A stretch of 62,833 nt of DNA from JAEZHK01 sp040768845 (GCA_040768845.1 JAXGME010000012.1:1-62833), one strand, 5' to 3'. Shown: positions 26,080 to 35,698, counted from the first letter of the stretch. Notes: a model not told the origin generated them from the sequence alone. A program made the numbers and translations.

Positions 26080-26098
26080 GGCGCCGGGTCCTTCAAGG

Positions 26099-26127
26099 CA
26101 TCAAAAAAACCCTGCGGTTTTTTCGAT
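26099..26127. terminator. Terminator after the iron alcohol dehydrogenase
   Basis: 13-bp stem with one mismatch whose arms are AAAAAACC and GGTTTTTT around a CTGC loop, 20 bp after the stop. It can act in both directions. Confidence 0.75.
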
Positions 26128-26198
26128 GCGATGGGAAAGGGCCTGCGTGCGCCTGAAATTCTCCGGAATTTCCGGGCAGCGCACTGATGGTGCTATCC

Positions 26199-26261
26199 GT
26201 TCCCGGCGTGCACGCCGCCGGGAACGATTAAAGCATAACGGGGACTTTGTGGATGGTCTGA
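26199..26261 (+). mobile_element. Solo right end of the IS1182-like element (remnant or mini-element)
   Basis: These 63 bp are nearly identical to 13677-13739, the right end of the IS. They include the CGTTCCCGGC...GCCGGGAACG hairpin, the block GATTAAAGCATAACGGG and the terminal GATGGTCTGA. No transposase or left end is present. As at the intact IS, the end abuts a terminator-type hairpin (26262-26293). The 70 bp between 26128 and 26198 show nothing I recognise. Confidence 0.8.
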
Positions 26262-26293
26262 GGCCGCCCCGAAGCAAACGCTTCGGGGCGGCC
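26262..26293. terminator. Terminator-type hairpin next to the solo IS end (gltD side)
   Basis: Perfect 14-bp GC-rich stem with a 4-nt loop. It lies 21 bp after the gltD stop and would be its terminator, but on the minus strand it is followed by the IS end, not by T residues. Its T-tail was probably displaced. Confidence 0.65.
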
Positions 26294-26314
26294 CTTTGGC
26301 GCAAAAATATCCGT

Positions 26315-27784
26315 TTACAGGTTGGAATAGCCCATCAGGAATTCGTCCACTTCCCGGGCGGCGCCGCGCCCTTCCGCGATGGCCCACACCACCAGCGACT
26401 GGCCCCGGCGCATGTCGCCCGCGGCAAAGAGCTTCTCCACGCCGGTTTGGTATCCGCCGGGGGCGGTTTCCACGTTGGTGCGGGGCGTCAGGCGCGCGCC
26501 GAAGGCCTCCGCCACGTAGGGCTGGCTGCCCAGAAAGCCCGCGGCGATCAGCAAAAGATCGCAGGGGATTTCGCGCTCGGTGCCGGGCACCTCGGTAAAG
26601 CGGCCCTTGTCGTCCCGCCTGAGCTGCACCAGCCGGACGGCGCGCACCGCGCCCGCCTCATTTTTCAAAATCTCCTTGACGGTGGTTTCGTACACGCGGG
26701 GGTCATTGCCAAAGCAGGCGATGGCCTCCTGCTGGCCGTAGTCCACCTTCAAAACCCGCGGCCACTCGGGCCAGGGGTTGCCGGGGAGCCGCGCCGCCGG
26801 CGGGCAGGGCATCATTTCGATCTGGGTGACGCTTTTCGCGCCGTGGCGGATGGAGGTGCCCACGCAGTCGTTGCCGGTATCGCCGCCGCCCACCACCACC
26901 ACGTGGCGGTCCCTGGCGGAGATGAAGGCGCCGTCGGTCAGGCTGGAATTGAGAAGGCTCTTTGTGGTGGCCTTGAGGAAGTCCACCGCGAAGTGGACGC
27001 CGTCGGCGTCCCGGCCGGGGACGGCCAGGTCCCGGGGGTTTGCCGCGCCGCAGCAAAGGACCACCGCGTCGTTTTCCGCCAGCAGCGCTTTCGCCTCCAC
27101 CGCGCCCCCCACGTCCGCGCCGGTCACAAAGGTCACGCCCTCCCGGGCCATCAGTTCGGTCCGGCGCCTTACGATCTCCTTGTCCAGCTTCATGTTGGGG
27201 ATGCCGTACATCAGAAGGCCGCCCGCGCGGTCCTCCCGCTCGTACACGGTGACAGAGTGGCCGCGCCGGTTGAGGGCGTCCGCGGCCGCCAGGCCCGAAG
27301 GCCCGGAGCCGACCACCGCCACCTTTTTGCCGGTGCGCACCGAGGGCGTGCGGGGCTGGACGAGGCCGTTTCCGAAGGCGTACTCGATGATGGCCAGCTC
27401 ATTTTCGCGGATGGAAACCGCATCGCCGTTGAGGGCGCAGGTACAGGCCGCCTCGCAGGGGGCGGGGCACACGCGGCCGGTGAACTCCGGAAAGTTGTTG
27501 GTCTTGAGAAGCCTCGACAGCGCGTAGGGCATGCTGCCGCGGTACACCATGTCGTTCCACTCGGGGATCAAATTGTGAAGCGGGCAGCCGGTGACCATGC
27601 CGCCCAGCATCATGCCGCTCTGGCAGAAGGGCACGCCGCAGTCCATGCAGCGGGCGGCCTGGGTGCGCCGTTCCGTCAGCGACATCGGCGGGTGGAACTC
27701 GTCAAAATTCCGGATGCGCTCCTCGGGGGAGAGGGCCAAATTGTTCTCCCGTTCAAACTCCATGAATCCGGTCGGCTTTCCCAT
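26315..27784 (-). CDS. gltD: Glutamate synthase (NADPH) small subunit
   Basis: The beta subunit of glutamate synthase passes electrons from NAD(P)H through FAD and Fe-S clusters to the large subunit. The 489-residue product has N-terminal Fe-S cysteines (ARCMDCGVPFC near residue 46), the FAD motif VGSGPSGLAAA near 150 and the NADPH motif GGGDTGND near 293. The ATG at 27784 is preferred, since GGAAAGG lies about 11 nt upstream. A GTG at 27793 overlaps the gltB stop (GTGA) and is an alternative. Tightly coupled to gltB just upstream. Confidence 0.95.
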   Translation of the reverse strand: MGKPTGFMEFERENNLALSPEERIRNFDEFHPPMSLTERRTQAARCMDCGVPFCQSGMMLGGMVTGCPLHNLIPEWNDMVYRGSMPYALSRLLKTNNFPEFTGRVCPAPCEAACTCALNGDAVSIRENELAIIEYAFGNGLVQPRTPSVRTGKKVAVVGSGPSGLAAADALNRRGHSVTVYEREDRAGGLLMYGIPNMKLDKEIVRRRTELMAREGVTFVTGADVGGAVEAKALLAENDAVVLCCGAANPRDLAVPGRDADGVHFAVDFLKATTKSLLNSSLTDGAFISARDRHVVVVGGGDTGNDCVGTSIRHGAKSVTQIEMMPCPPAARLPGNPWPEWPRVLKVDYGQQEAIACFGNDPRVYETTVKEILKNEAGAVRAVRLVQLRRDDKGRFTEVPGTEREIPCDLLLIAAGFLGSQPYVAEAFGARLTPRTNVETAPGGYQTGVEKLFAAGDMRRGQSLVVWAIAEGRGAAREVDEFLMGYSNL

Positions 27785-27789
27785 CTGCC

Positions 27790-30700
27790 TCACCGCCTTT
27801 CCAGCACGCGCTTATACTCTACCGGGATGATCTTCTTGAACGAGGGCAGCATCTCCTCGAAGTGCTCCAGCACCTCGCGGCCCCGGACGGAGCCGGTCAT
27901 TTCGACGTGGGCTTTAACGAGGCCCTTCAGGGTGCGCTGATCCTCGGGGTCGGCGACGCTCTCCATCAGCACCATCGCCCGGTTCAGGCGGCGGTAGAGG
28001 GTGTGCTTTTCGTCCAGCACGTAGGCGATGCCGCCGCACATGCCCGCCGCGAAGTTGCGGCCCGTTTCGCCCAGGATCACCGCGGTGCCGCCGGTCATGT
28101 ACTCGCAGCCGTGGTCGCCCACGCCCTCGACCACGGCGGTGGCACCGGAATTGCGGACGCAGAACCGCTCGCCCGCCACGCCGGCGATAAAGGCCGCGCC
28201 GGAGGTGGCGCCGTAGAGGGCCACGTTGCCCACGATGATGTTCTCGCAGGCCACGAAGCGGCTCTCCTTCGGCGGAAACACCGCCAGGCGGCCGCCGGAC
28301 AGCCCCTTGCCGAAGGAGTCGTTGGAATCACCCTCCAGTATGAGCGTCAGGCCCTTGGGCGCGAACGCGCCGAAGGACTGGCCGCCGCCGCCCGTGCAGT
28401 GGATGGTGAAGGTGTCGTCCGCCAGGGTGCTGCCGTGGAACCGGGTGATCTCCGACCCGAAAATGGTGCCCACGGCGCGGTTGGTGCTGGAAACCGTCAG
28501 GCGCATGGTGGATTTTTTGCCCTTTTCCAGCGCCGGGCCCAGTTTGGCCAGCAGCGCCTTTTCGTCCAGCGTATCCTTCAGGTGGAAGTCAAAGGTGTCC
28601 TTGGGCTCAAAGTGGGTGGGCCCGCCGTAAGGGTTTGTGAGGATGGCGGACAGGTCCACCTTCATGGCGCGGCCCGCGGGGCGGTTTTTGCGCATGCGGA
28701 TGAGGTCCGTCCGGCCCACCAGTTCGTCCACGGTGCGCACGCCGACCTTGGCCATCACTTCGCGCATCTCCTGGGCCACGAAGCGCATGAAGTTTTCCAC
28801 GTACTCGGGCTTTCCGCAGAAGCGCTTGCGCAGCTCCGGGTTCTGGGTGGCCACGCCCATGGGGCAGGTGTCCAGGTTGCACACCCGCATCATCACGCAG
28901 CCGATGCACACCAGCGGCGCCGTGGCAAAGCCGAATTCTTCCGCCCCCAGCATGCAGGCGATGGCCACGTCCCGGCCGCTCATCAGCTTGCCGTCGGTCT
29001 CGATGCGCACGTGGCTGCGAAGGCCGTTGCGCATCAGCGTCTGGTGGGTTTCCGCCACGCCCAGCTCCCAGGGCAGGCCCGCGTCATGGATGGAGGTGCG
29101 GGGCGCCGCGCCGGTGCCGCCGTCGTAGCCGGAGATCAGCACCACCTGGGCGCCGGCCTTGGCCACGCCGGAGGCGATGGTGCCCACCCCCGCCTCGCTG
29201 ACCAGCTTCACGGTGATGCGGGCCCTGCGGTTGGCGTTTTTCAGGTCGTAGATCAGCTGCGCCAGGTCCTCAATGGAGTAGATGTCGTGGTGGGGCGGCG
29301 GCGAGATCAGGCTGACGCCGGGGGTGGAGTGGCGCGTCCTGGCGATCCAGGGGTACACCTTCTTGCCGGGCAGGTGGCCGCCCTCGCCGGGCTTGGCGCC
29401 CTGGGCCATCTTGATCTGGATCTCGTCGGCGCTCATCAGGTAGCCGCTGGTGACGCCGAAGCGGCCGGAGGCCACCTGCTTGATGCGGGACACCCGGTCG
29501 GTGCCGAAGCGCTCCGGGTCCTCGCCGCCCTCGCCGGAATTGGAGCGGCCGCCCAAATGGTTCATGGCGATGGCCAGGCACTCGTGGGCCTCCTGGGAAA
29601 TGGAGCCGTAGCTCATGGCGCCGGTCTTGAAGCGCCTGACGATTTCGGAGACCGGCTCCACCTCATCCAAGGGCACGCCGCCGTCGGGGTCGAGCACGAA
29701 TTCCGTCAGCCCGCGCAGCGTGTGGGGGCGGCCCTCGTCGTCCACCATGCGGGAGTATTCCTTGAACAGCTCGTAGCTGCCGGCGCGCACGGCCCTTTGC
29801 AGCGCGCAGATGGTTTCGGGGTCGTAGAGGTGGTCCTCCTTGCGCTCGCCGCTGCGCAGGCGGTGGTCGCCGGTGGATTCGGGGGTGGTGTCCATGGCGA
29901 GGCCCATGGGGTCAAAGGCCCGGTTGTGGCGGTATTCCACGTCCTCGGTGATCTCGGTGAGCCCGACGCCGCCCACGCGGCTGACGGTGTTGGTAAAGTA
30001 GCGGTCGATCACGTCCCGGGCCAGGCCCAGGGCCTCGAAAATCTGGGCGCTCTGGTAGGACTGGATGGTGGAGATGCCCATCTTGGAGGCGATCTTTACG
30101 ATGCCGCCGGTCACGGCCCGGTTGTAGTCGGCGATGGCGGCGGACACGTCCTTGTCCATCAGGCCCTCGTCGATCATCTCCTTGATGCACTCGTGGGCCA
30201 GGTAGGGGCACACCGCCCGGGCGCCGTAGCCCAGCAGAAGCGCGAAGTGGTGGACGCTGCGGGGCTCGGCCGTCTCCAGGATCACCGACACCTGGGTGCG
30301 CTTCTTGGTGCGCACCAGGTGCTGTTCGAGGGCCGACGTGGCCAGGAGCGACGGAATGGCCACGTGGTTTTCGTCCACCCCCCGGTCGGAGAGCACCAGC
30401 ACGCTGGCGCCCCGGGCCGCGGCGCGGTCGCAGGAGAGCAGCATCTGCTCCACCGCGCGGCCGATGGGCGTGTTCTTATAGCACAGTATGGAGATCGTTT
30501 CCACCTTCAGGCGGGGCTTTTTCATGCCGCGGATGCGCATCAGCTCGGCGGCGGTGAGGATGGGGTTGTCAATTTTGAGCACCGCGCAGTTTTCCGGCGC
30601 TTCCACCAGCAGGTTTCCGTCCGGCCCCACGTAGACGGCGGTGTCCGTCACCAGCGCCTCGCGGATGGCGTCGATGGGCGGGTTGGTCACCTGGGCGAAG

Positions 30701-32271
30701 AGCTGTTTGAAGTACTGGAACAAAAGCGGATGCGCGCTGGACAATACCGCCAGCGGCGTATCCGTGCCCATGGAGGCCGTGGGCTCGCCGCCGGAGAGGG
30801 CCATGGGCATGATGACCTCGCGCATGTCCTCCCAGGTATAGTCGAAAAACCGGTAGAGCCGGGCGCGCTCGTCCTTCCGGGAGGAGGGCACGCGCTCGTT
30901 GGGCAGCGGCAGGTCCTTCATTTCGATCAGGTTCTGGTAGAGCCACTCGCCGTAGGGCTGGCGGCGGGCGTAGTCCTCCTTGAGGTCGGCGTCCTCGTAG
31001 ACGCGGCCCCGCACGGTGTCCACCACCAAAAGCGCGCCGGGCTTCAAGCGCTCCTTGCGCACCACGTTTTCCGGCTCGATGTCCAGCACCCCCACCTCGG
31101 AGGCGAGGATCAGATGGTCGTCCGCGGTCAAAAGGTAGCGGGAGGGCCTGAGGCCGTTGCGGTCCAGCGACGCGCCCACGATGTCGCCGTCGGAGAAGAC
31201 CAGCGCTGCCGGGCCGTCCCAGGGCTCCATCATGGTGGCGTAGTAGCGGTACAGGTCCCGCCGCTCGCGGGAGAGCTCGCCGTTGTTCTGCCAGGGCTCC
31301 GGCACCGTGATCATGACGGCCTTGGGCAGATCCATGCCGTACATCATCAGAAACTCCAGGGTATTGTCCAGCATCGCGGAGTCGGAGCCGGACTGGTCCA
31401 CGATGGGCATGATCTTGTCCCGGTCGGCGGCCAGAAGGTCGCAGTCCACGGTTTCTTCGCGGGCGATCATGCGGTCCACGTTGCCGCGGATGGTGTTGAT
31501 CTCGCCGTTGTGCAGGATCAGCCGGTTGGGGTGTGCCCGCTCCCAGCTGGGGTTGGTGTTGGTGGAGAAGCGGGAGTGCACCGTGGCCAGGGCGGACTTT
31601 GAAAGCGGGCTTTCGAGATCGGGGTAGAAGGTGCGCAGCTGGTCCACCAGCATCATGCCCTTGTAGACGATGGTGCGGCTGGAAAAGGAGCAGAAGTAGG
31701 CGCCGCTGGAGGACTGCTCAAACACCCGTCGGGCCACGTAGAGCTTCCGGTCAAAGGGAAGACCCCGGTCCACCCTGGGCGGGCGCTTCACAAAGCACTG
31801 CCAGATGGCGGGCATGCGCTCCCGCGCCCTGCGGCCCAGCACCTCCTCCCGGACGGGCACCCTGCGCCAGCCCAGGAAGGCCATGCCTTCCTTTTCGATG
31901 ATGACCTCCATCAGCCGCATCATCTGGCCGCGCTTCACGCCGTCCGGCGGAAAAAAAATCATCCCCACGCCGTAATCGCGCGCCTCGCCCAGCTCAAAGC
32001 CAAGCCGCTCCGCGCAAAACAGGTCGTGGGGAATCTGGAGCAATATGCCGACGCCGTCGCCGGTGTCGCCGTCCGCGTCCCGGCCGGCGCGGTGGGAAAG
32101 CCGTTCCACAATCTTCAGCGCGTTGTCCACGGTATCGTGGGTCTTGATGCCATGGATGTTCACCACGGCGCCAATGCCGCAGGCATCATGTTCAAAACGC
32201 GCGTCGTACAATTCAAACCGTTGCTGTCGATCCACCTGGCCCTCGAGGCCCGCTCGCCTTTGCTGCCCCAT
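27790..32271 (-). CDS. gltB: Glutamate synthase large subunit
   Basis: The alpha subunit hydrolyses glutamine, channels ammonia and makes glutamate from 2-oxoglutarate. The 1493-residue product shows an N-terminal class II amidotransferase domain whose nucleophile would be Cys31 (FEHDACGIGAV) after a 30-residue propeptide. The central and FMN domains follow, with the 3Fe-4S cysteines CIGCVMMRVCNLDTC, then the C-terminal beta-helix (GGTAVILGETGRNFAAGMCG). The ATG at 32271 has AAAGGG 9 nt upstream; the open frame before it is untranslated leader. It is transcribed with gltD from a consensus promoter and provides nitrogen assimilation. Confidence 0.96.
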   Translation of the reverse strand: MGQQRRAGLEGQVDRQQRFELYDARFEHDACGIGAVVNIHGIKTHDTVDNALKIVERLSHRAGRDADGDTGDGVGILLQIPHDLFCAERLGFELGEARDYGVGMIFFPPDGVKRGQMMRLMEVIIEKEGMAFLGWRRVPVREEVLGRRARERMPAIWQCFVKRPPRVDRGLPFDRKLYVARRVFEQSSSGAYFCSFSSRTIVYKGMMLVDQLRTFYPDLESPLSKSALATVHSRFSTNTNPSWERAHPNRLILHNGEINTIRGNVDRMIAREETVDCDLLAADRDKIMPIVDQSGSDSAMLDNTLEFLMMYGMDLPKAVMITVPEPWQNNGELSRERRDLYRYYATMMEPWDGPAALVFSDGDIVGASLDRNGLRPSRYLLTADDHLILASEVGVLDIEPENVVRKERLKPGALLVVDTVRGRVYEDADLKEDYARRQPYGEWLYQNLIEMKDLPLPNERVPSSRKDERARLYRFFDYTWEDMREVIMPMALSGGEPTASMGTDTPLAVLSSAHPLLFQYFKQLFAQVTNPPIDAIREALVTDTAVYVGPDGNLLVEAPENCAVLKIDNPILTAAELMRIRGMKKPRLKVETISILCYKNTPIGRAVEQMLLSCDRAAARGASVLVLSDRGVDENHVAIPSLLATSALEQHLVRTKKRTQVSVILETAEPRSVHHFALLLGYGARAVCPYLAHECIKEMIDEGLMDKDVSAAIADYNRAVTGGIVKIASKMGISTIQSYQSAQIFEALGLARDVIDRYFTNTVSRVGGVGLTEITEDVEYRHNRAFDPMGLAMDTTPESTGDHRLRSGERKEDHLYDPETICALQRAVRAGSYELFKEYSRMVDDEGRPHTLRGLTEFVLDPDGGVPLDEVEPVSEIVRRFKTGAMSYGSISQEAHECLAIAMNHLGGRSNSGEGGEDPERFGTDRVSRIKQVASGRFGVTSGYLMSADEIQIKMAQGAKPGEGGHLPGKKVYPWIARTRHSTPGVSLISPPPHHDIYSIEDLAQLIYDLKNANRRARITVKLVSEAGVGTIASGVAKAGAQVVLISGYDGGTGAAPRTSIHDAGLPWELGVAETHQTLMRNGLRSHVRIETDGKLMSGRDVAIACMLGAEEFGFATAPLVCIGCVMMRVCNLDTCPMGVATQNPELRKRFCGKPEYVENFMRFVAQEMREVMAKVGVRTVDELVGRTDLIRMRKNRPAGRAMKVDLSAILTNPYGGPTHFEPKDTFDFHLKDTLDEKALLAKLGPALEKGKKSTMRLTVSSTNRAVGTIFGSEITRFHGSTLADDTFTIHCTGGGGQSFGAFAPKGLTLILEGDSNDSFGKGLSGGRLAVFPPKESRFVACENIIVGNVALYGATSGAAFIAGVAGERFCVRNSGATAVVEGVGDHGCEYMTGGTAVILGETGRNFAAGMCGGIAYVLDEKHTLYRRLNRAMVLMESVADPEDQRTLKGLVKAHVEMTGSVRGREVLEHFEEMLPSFKKIIPVEYKRVLERR

Positions 32272-32368
32272 GCTGTTCACCCTTTGTCGAAAAAATTCCC
32301 CGCCTTCCCGCGGGAAGGGTAAAAAATAGAGCGCGCGAAGACGCTCCATCGCCGTTGACGGTTCTGTG

Positions 32369-32397
32369 ATTATAGCACGCCCCTACCCCCCTGTCAA
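32369..32397 (-). promoter_or_regulatory. Promoter of gltBD
   Basis: Full-consensus promoter on the minus strand: TTGACA (32392-32397), 17-bp spacer, TATAAT (32369-32374). The leader before gltB is about 95 nt. The rest of the 320-bp interval up to the next gene shows only the opposing promoter at 32544. Confidence 0.88.
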
Positions 32398-32543
32398 TAC
32401 AAAAATGAAAATCAAGGGCAAAATAACTGCAAATTTACGTTGTTTCGCGCGCGGTTCAACCCGTTTGTGCAGGATTGTTTTTCTTTGGTTCAAATTCGGC
32501 GGTTTTGCGGGGCGCGCGCGGCGTCCGGCGCGCCCCGCGCGGG

Positions 32544-32572
32544 TTTACGGCGCGGCCCCGGGGCGGTATAAT
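32544..32572 (+). promoter_or_regulatory. Promoter of the YdcF-like gene
   Basis: TTTACG (32544-32549), 17-bp spacer, TATAAT (32567-32572), 22 bp before the start. The same hexamer pair occurs in front of pucR. Confidence 0.6.
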
Positions 32573-32593
32573 GGGCCGGGAGGCGCATGGGAC

Positions 32594-33406
32594 ATGAGCA
32601 CAAACGGCCCCGGCCCGTCCGCGGCGGCGGACGTCAACCGGGTTTCAGGCTACCTGGCGCAGCGGGATTTTTCCGCGCTGACGCGTGCCGCCGTGTCCGC
32701 CGCGCTGGGGCGGCCGGCGGATCTTTTGATCCTGATGGGTGGCAGCATCGCAGCGGGCTGCGAGGCGGCCGCGCGGGCGTACCGGTCGGGCGTGGCGGAG
32801 CGGTTCATGATTGTGGGCGGCGCCGGACACACCACCCAGGCGCTCCGGGACGCGGTGCACGCCCGCTATCCGGACGTCGAAACCCGGGGGCGGGCCGAGG
32901 CGGACCTGATCGCGGATATGTTTGAGCGGCACTACGGCCTGAGGCGGTCGGAGATGATCCTGGAAAACCAGTCCGCCAACTGCGGCGAAAACGCGGTCAA
33001 CGCGCTTGCGGCGGCCCGGGAGCGCGGCCTTCGCCCCGAGACCGTCATCCTGATGCAGGACAGCGCCATGCAGCGCCGCATGCACTTCAGCTTTGAAAAA
33101 GCCTGGCGCGGCGAAGGCGCCCGGTTCTATGGCTACGCGGCCCACGTGCCGCGGGTGGCCGCGCGGGAGGGCGTGCTGGCCTTTGAGGGGGAGATCCCCT
33201 GGGGCATGTGGGATGTGGAACGCTTTCTGACGCTGATCCTGGGTGAGATCCCCCGCCTTCACGACACCCCGGAGGGCTACGGTCCCCGCGGCAAGGGCTT
33301 CATCGCCCACTGCGACGTGCCCGACGATGTGCTCGAGGCGTTTTCGCGCCTCGCGCGCGCCTTTCCCGATCGCGTGCGCCCCGCCTGGCGCGCGCCCTCG
33401 CCGTAG
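32594..33406 (+). CDS. YdcF/SanA/ElyC family protein (DUF218)
   Basis: The 270-residue product has the DUF218 pattern: a core strand DLLILMGGSIAAGCEAAARA near residue 42, FMIVGGAGHTTQALRDA near 70, the conserved acid-rich loop RAEADLIADMF near 103 and ENQSANCGENAVNA near 125. E. coli YdcF is 266 residues and binds S-adenosylmethionine; the enzymatic role of the family is unsettled. There is no signal peptide or membrane segment. The ATG at 32594 follows GGGAGGCG. It lies 64 bp upstream of asnB, perhaps on one transcript. Confidence 0.8.
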   Translation: MSTNGPGPSAAADVNRVSGYLAQRDFSALTRAAVSAALGRPADLLILMGGSIAAGCEAAARAYRSGVAERFMIVGGAGHTTQALRDAVHARYPDVETRGRAEADLIADMFERHYGLRRSEMILENQSANCGENAVNALAAARERGLRPETVILMQDSAMQRRMHFSFEKAWRGEGARFYGYAAHVPRVAAREGVLAFEGEIPWGMWDVERFLTLILGEIPRLHDTPEGYGPRGKGFIAHCDVPDDVLEAFSRLARAFPDRVRPAWRAPSP

Positions 33407-33470
33407 GGCTGCACGTCCCGCGCGCCCTGCGCATAGGCTGGAGCATGCGTTTTGTGGGGGAGGCGGCACC

Positions 33471-35012
33471 ATGTGCGGAATTGCGGGGATCATCGGGCGG
33501 AGCGACGAGGCGTCCTGTCGGCGGATGCTCCAAACGATGGAGCGGCGCGGGCCGGATCAGGAGGGCACCTGGTACGGGCAGGGCGCGGCGCTTCTTCACC
33601 GGCGGCTTTCGGTGGTGGACCTGGAAAACGGGCGGCAGCCGATGGCGCTTACGTGGAGGGGGGAAACCTACATACTGGTGTACAACGGCGAGCTGTACAA
33701 TACCGAAGAACTGCGCGGGGAGCTCCGGGCGCTGGGACACGACTTTGCCAGCCATTCGGATACGGAGATGCTCCTGCACGCTTACGCCCAGTGGGGCGAA
33801 ACCTGCGTGGACCGCATCAACGGCATCTTCGCCTTCGGCGTCTACGAGGAGCAGCGCGGACGGCTGTTTCTCGCCCGGGACCGCATCGGCGTCAAGCCGC
33901 TTTTTTATGCGGCCGCGGGGGAGGCGTTTGTCTTCGCGTCGGAGATTAAGACCATCCTGGCCCTCTCCGGCATGGAGGCGGTGATCACGGCGGAGGGCGT
34001 GTGCGAGGTGATGCTGCTGGGGCCCGGGCGCACGCCCGGCTGCGGCGTGTTCCGGGGCGTTTGCGAGGTGCGGCCGGGCTGGCGCGGCTTCTGGGCGGAC
34101 GGAGACCTGCAATTGGCACCCTACTGGCGCCTGACCGACCGCCCCCACGGGGACGATCTCGCCGCTACGGTTGCCACCGTGCGGACGCTTTTGACGGATT
34201 CGATCCGCCGGCAGCTGGTCTCCGACGTGCCGGTGGGCTGCTTTCTGTCCGGCGGGCTGGACTCCAGCATTCTGGCGGCGGTGGCGGCGGAGCACATGCG
34301 CGAGCGGGGCCAGGCGCTGGATACGTTTTCCGTCACCTACCGGGACAACGACCGCTACTTTCGCGCCACAAAGTTTCAGCCCTCCAGCGACGACGAGTAC
34401 ATCGGCCTGATGACCGGCGCGCTGAAAAGCCGCCACCACCGCGTGGAGCTGGACACCGAGGCGCTGGCGGACGCCCTGTACGAGGCGGTGGACGCCCGGG
34501 ATTTGCCCGGCATGGCGGACGTGGACAGCTCGCTGCTGCTTTTCTGCCGCGCGGTGCGAAAGGACATCACCGTGGCCCTCTCCGGCGAGTGCGCCGACGA
34601 GATCTTCGGCGGCTACCCCTGGTACCGGGACCCGGACATCCGTGAGCGCCGCGGCTTCCCCTGGGCCCAGTCCACGGCCTGGCGCGCGTCGCTGGTGGCG
34701 CCGGACGCGCTCCGGGGCGCCGATCCCTTTGAATACGTGGACGGGCGCTGCCGCGCCACGCTGGCGGAAACCCATGTGCTCGAGAGCGCGGACGCGGGCG
34801 AAAAACGCATGCGGGAGATGACGCGGCTCAACTTTGACTGGTTCATGCAGACTCTGCTGGAAGCAAAAGATATAAAAGAAAATGAGAAGAAGCGGGGACA
34901 CTGGCCGGAAGCGCCAAAAAGCCGCCGCATATCCGGTAAAATCAAATTTAGGCCCGTCAAACCGCCGTGTCCATCTGGAAATCAGCGGAGGGCAGAGGCC
35001 TCGGAGGATTGA
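33471..35012 (+). pseudogene. asnB: Asparagine synthetase, 5' portion (split gene)
   Basis: Glutamine-dependent asparagine synthetase AsnB, cut off before its C-terminus. The start MCGIAG exposes the nucleophile Cys2 of the class II amidotransferase domain, with RRGPDQEG and NGELYNTEEL. The synthetase domain follows with the PP-loop LSGGLDSS near residue 260 and SGECADEIFGGYPWYRD near 370. AsnB homology runs to 34870 (NFDWFMQTLLEAKD) and then stops; 47 unrelated codons lead to the TGA at 35010-35012, so a 513-residue truncated protein could be made. The missing C-terminal 140 codons are at 57616-58033 on the other strand, joined to a serine recombinase gene. The ATG at 33471 follows GGGGGAGGCGG. 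Confidence 0.92.
34855..34890. other. Inferred recombination site attL (asnB 5' / element junction)
   Basis: The asnB reading frame ends at the core AAAGA (34866-34870). Beyond it the sequence turns A-rich (TATAAAAGAAAATGAGAAG) and unlike the flanking coding DNA. The same core AAAGA is found at the other half (58034-58038, minus strand). An A-rich half-arm next to a coding half-arm is what attL of a serine integrase looks like. Confidence 0.7.
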
Positions 35013-35046
35013 CCGACGCCCTCTTTTGCGGTAGAATGTCGGTCAA
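35009..35046. promoter_or_regulatory. Promoter of the VanZ-like gene, bracketed by an inverted repeat
   Basis: TTGACC (35009-35014), 17-bp spacer, TAGAAT (35032-35037), plus strand. A perfect 9-bp inverted repeat, TTGACCGAC (35009-35017) and GTCGGTCAA (35038-35046), encloses the whole promoter, with one arm forming the -35. This could be a repressor operator. Confidence 0.6.
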
Positions 35047-35134
35047 CGGGGCGCGGCCGTCCGGCCGTATTTCATGCCCCGTGCCCTGACGAACGATGGC
35101 GGCCGCTCCGGGTCGCGCTGAAAGTGAGGTTTCA

Positions 35135-35698
35135 TTGCGAAGCGGATTTGGCCAGAAACTGGGCTTTATCGCCTACCAGGTGATCGCATGGACGTTCATC
35201 GCGCTGTGCGTACTGATGATTCACGACTTTTCCCGGCAGAACGCCGGGCACTCCAACGCGCTGAGCCTGGAGGTGACCGACGTGGTCTACCGCGTTCTGG
35301 AAAAGCCGGTGGGCAAAATCAACCGAAATTCCAAGGCCTTTGAGCGCCTGCACGGATATGTGCGCAAGGCCGCCCACGCGCTGGAATTTGCGCTGTTGGC
35401 GCTGGCGTTGATGCTGGCGTTGGCCCCCACCCGCATGCGCCTGGGAACGCGGGTTTTTGCGACGCTGCTGTTCTGCGCCGCCTTCGCGGGATACGACGAG
35501 TGGTCCCAGGCGTCGTCGGCGGGCCGGTCGCCCGCGCTGAAGGACGTGGGCATCGACACACTGGGGGCGGCGGCCGGCTGCGCCGCTACGCTGATGGTGC
35601 GGCAGATGGCGGTCTGGGAGATCCGTTACAAGGCCGCCCGGCGGCGCGGGAGCGCCCCCCGATCCGGGCGCGGCCGAAGGCCGGACGGGGCATCCTAG
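35135..35698 (+). CDS. VanZ-like family membrane protein
   Basis: The 187-residue protein has an N-terminal membrane segment (AWTFIALCVLMIH) and three more after residue 80. It has the VanZ signature: RKAAHALEFALLALAL, then YDEWSQASSAGRSPALKDV, then a final hydrophobic helix with GIDTLGAAAG. VanZ proteins are small membrane proteins; VanZ itself gives low teicoplanin resistance, while most relatives are of unknown role. TTG 35135 has GTGAGG about 6 nt upstream; the ATG at 35096 has no ribosome binding site but is possible. The stop codon falls in the first bases of the long-hairpin element at 35695, so its basic, proline-rich tail may have been altered by that insertion. Confidence 0.85.
   Translation: MRSGFGQKLGFIAYQVIAWTFIALCVLMIHDFSRQNAGHSNALSLEVTDVVYRVLEKPVGKINRNSKAFERLHGYVRKAAHALEFALLALALMLALAPTRMRLGTRVFATLLFCAAFAGYDEWSQASSAGRSPALKDVGIDTLGAAAGCAATLMVRQMAVWEIRYKAARRRGSAPRSGRGRRPDGAS

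Noticed and set aside
34871..35012. A frameshift or stop mutation as the cause of asnB truncation
   Set aside because: The missing 140 codons are not downstream in any frame; they are intact on the other strand at 57.6-58.04 kb, with an exact matching junction.
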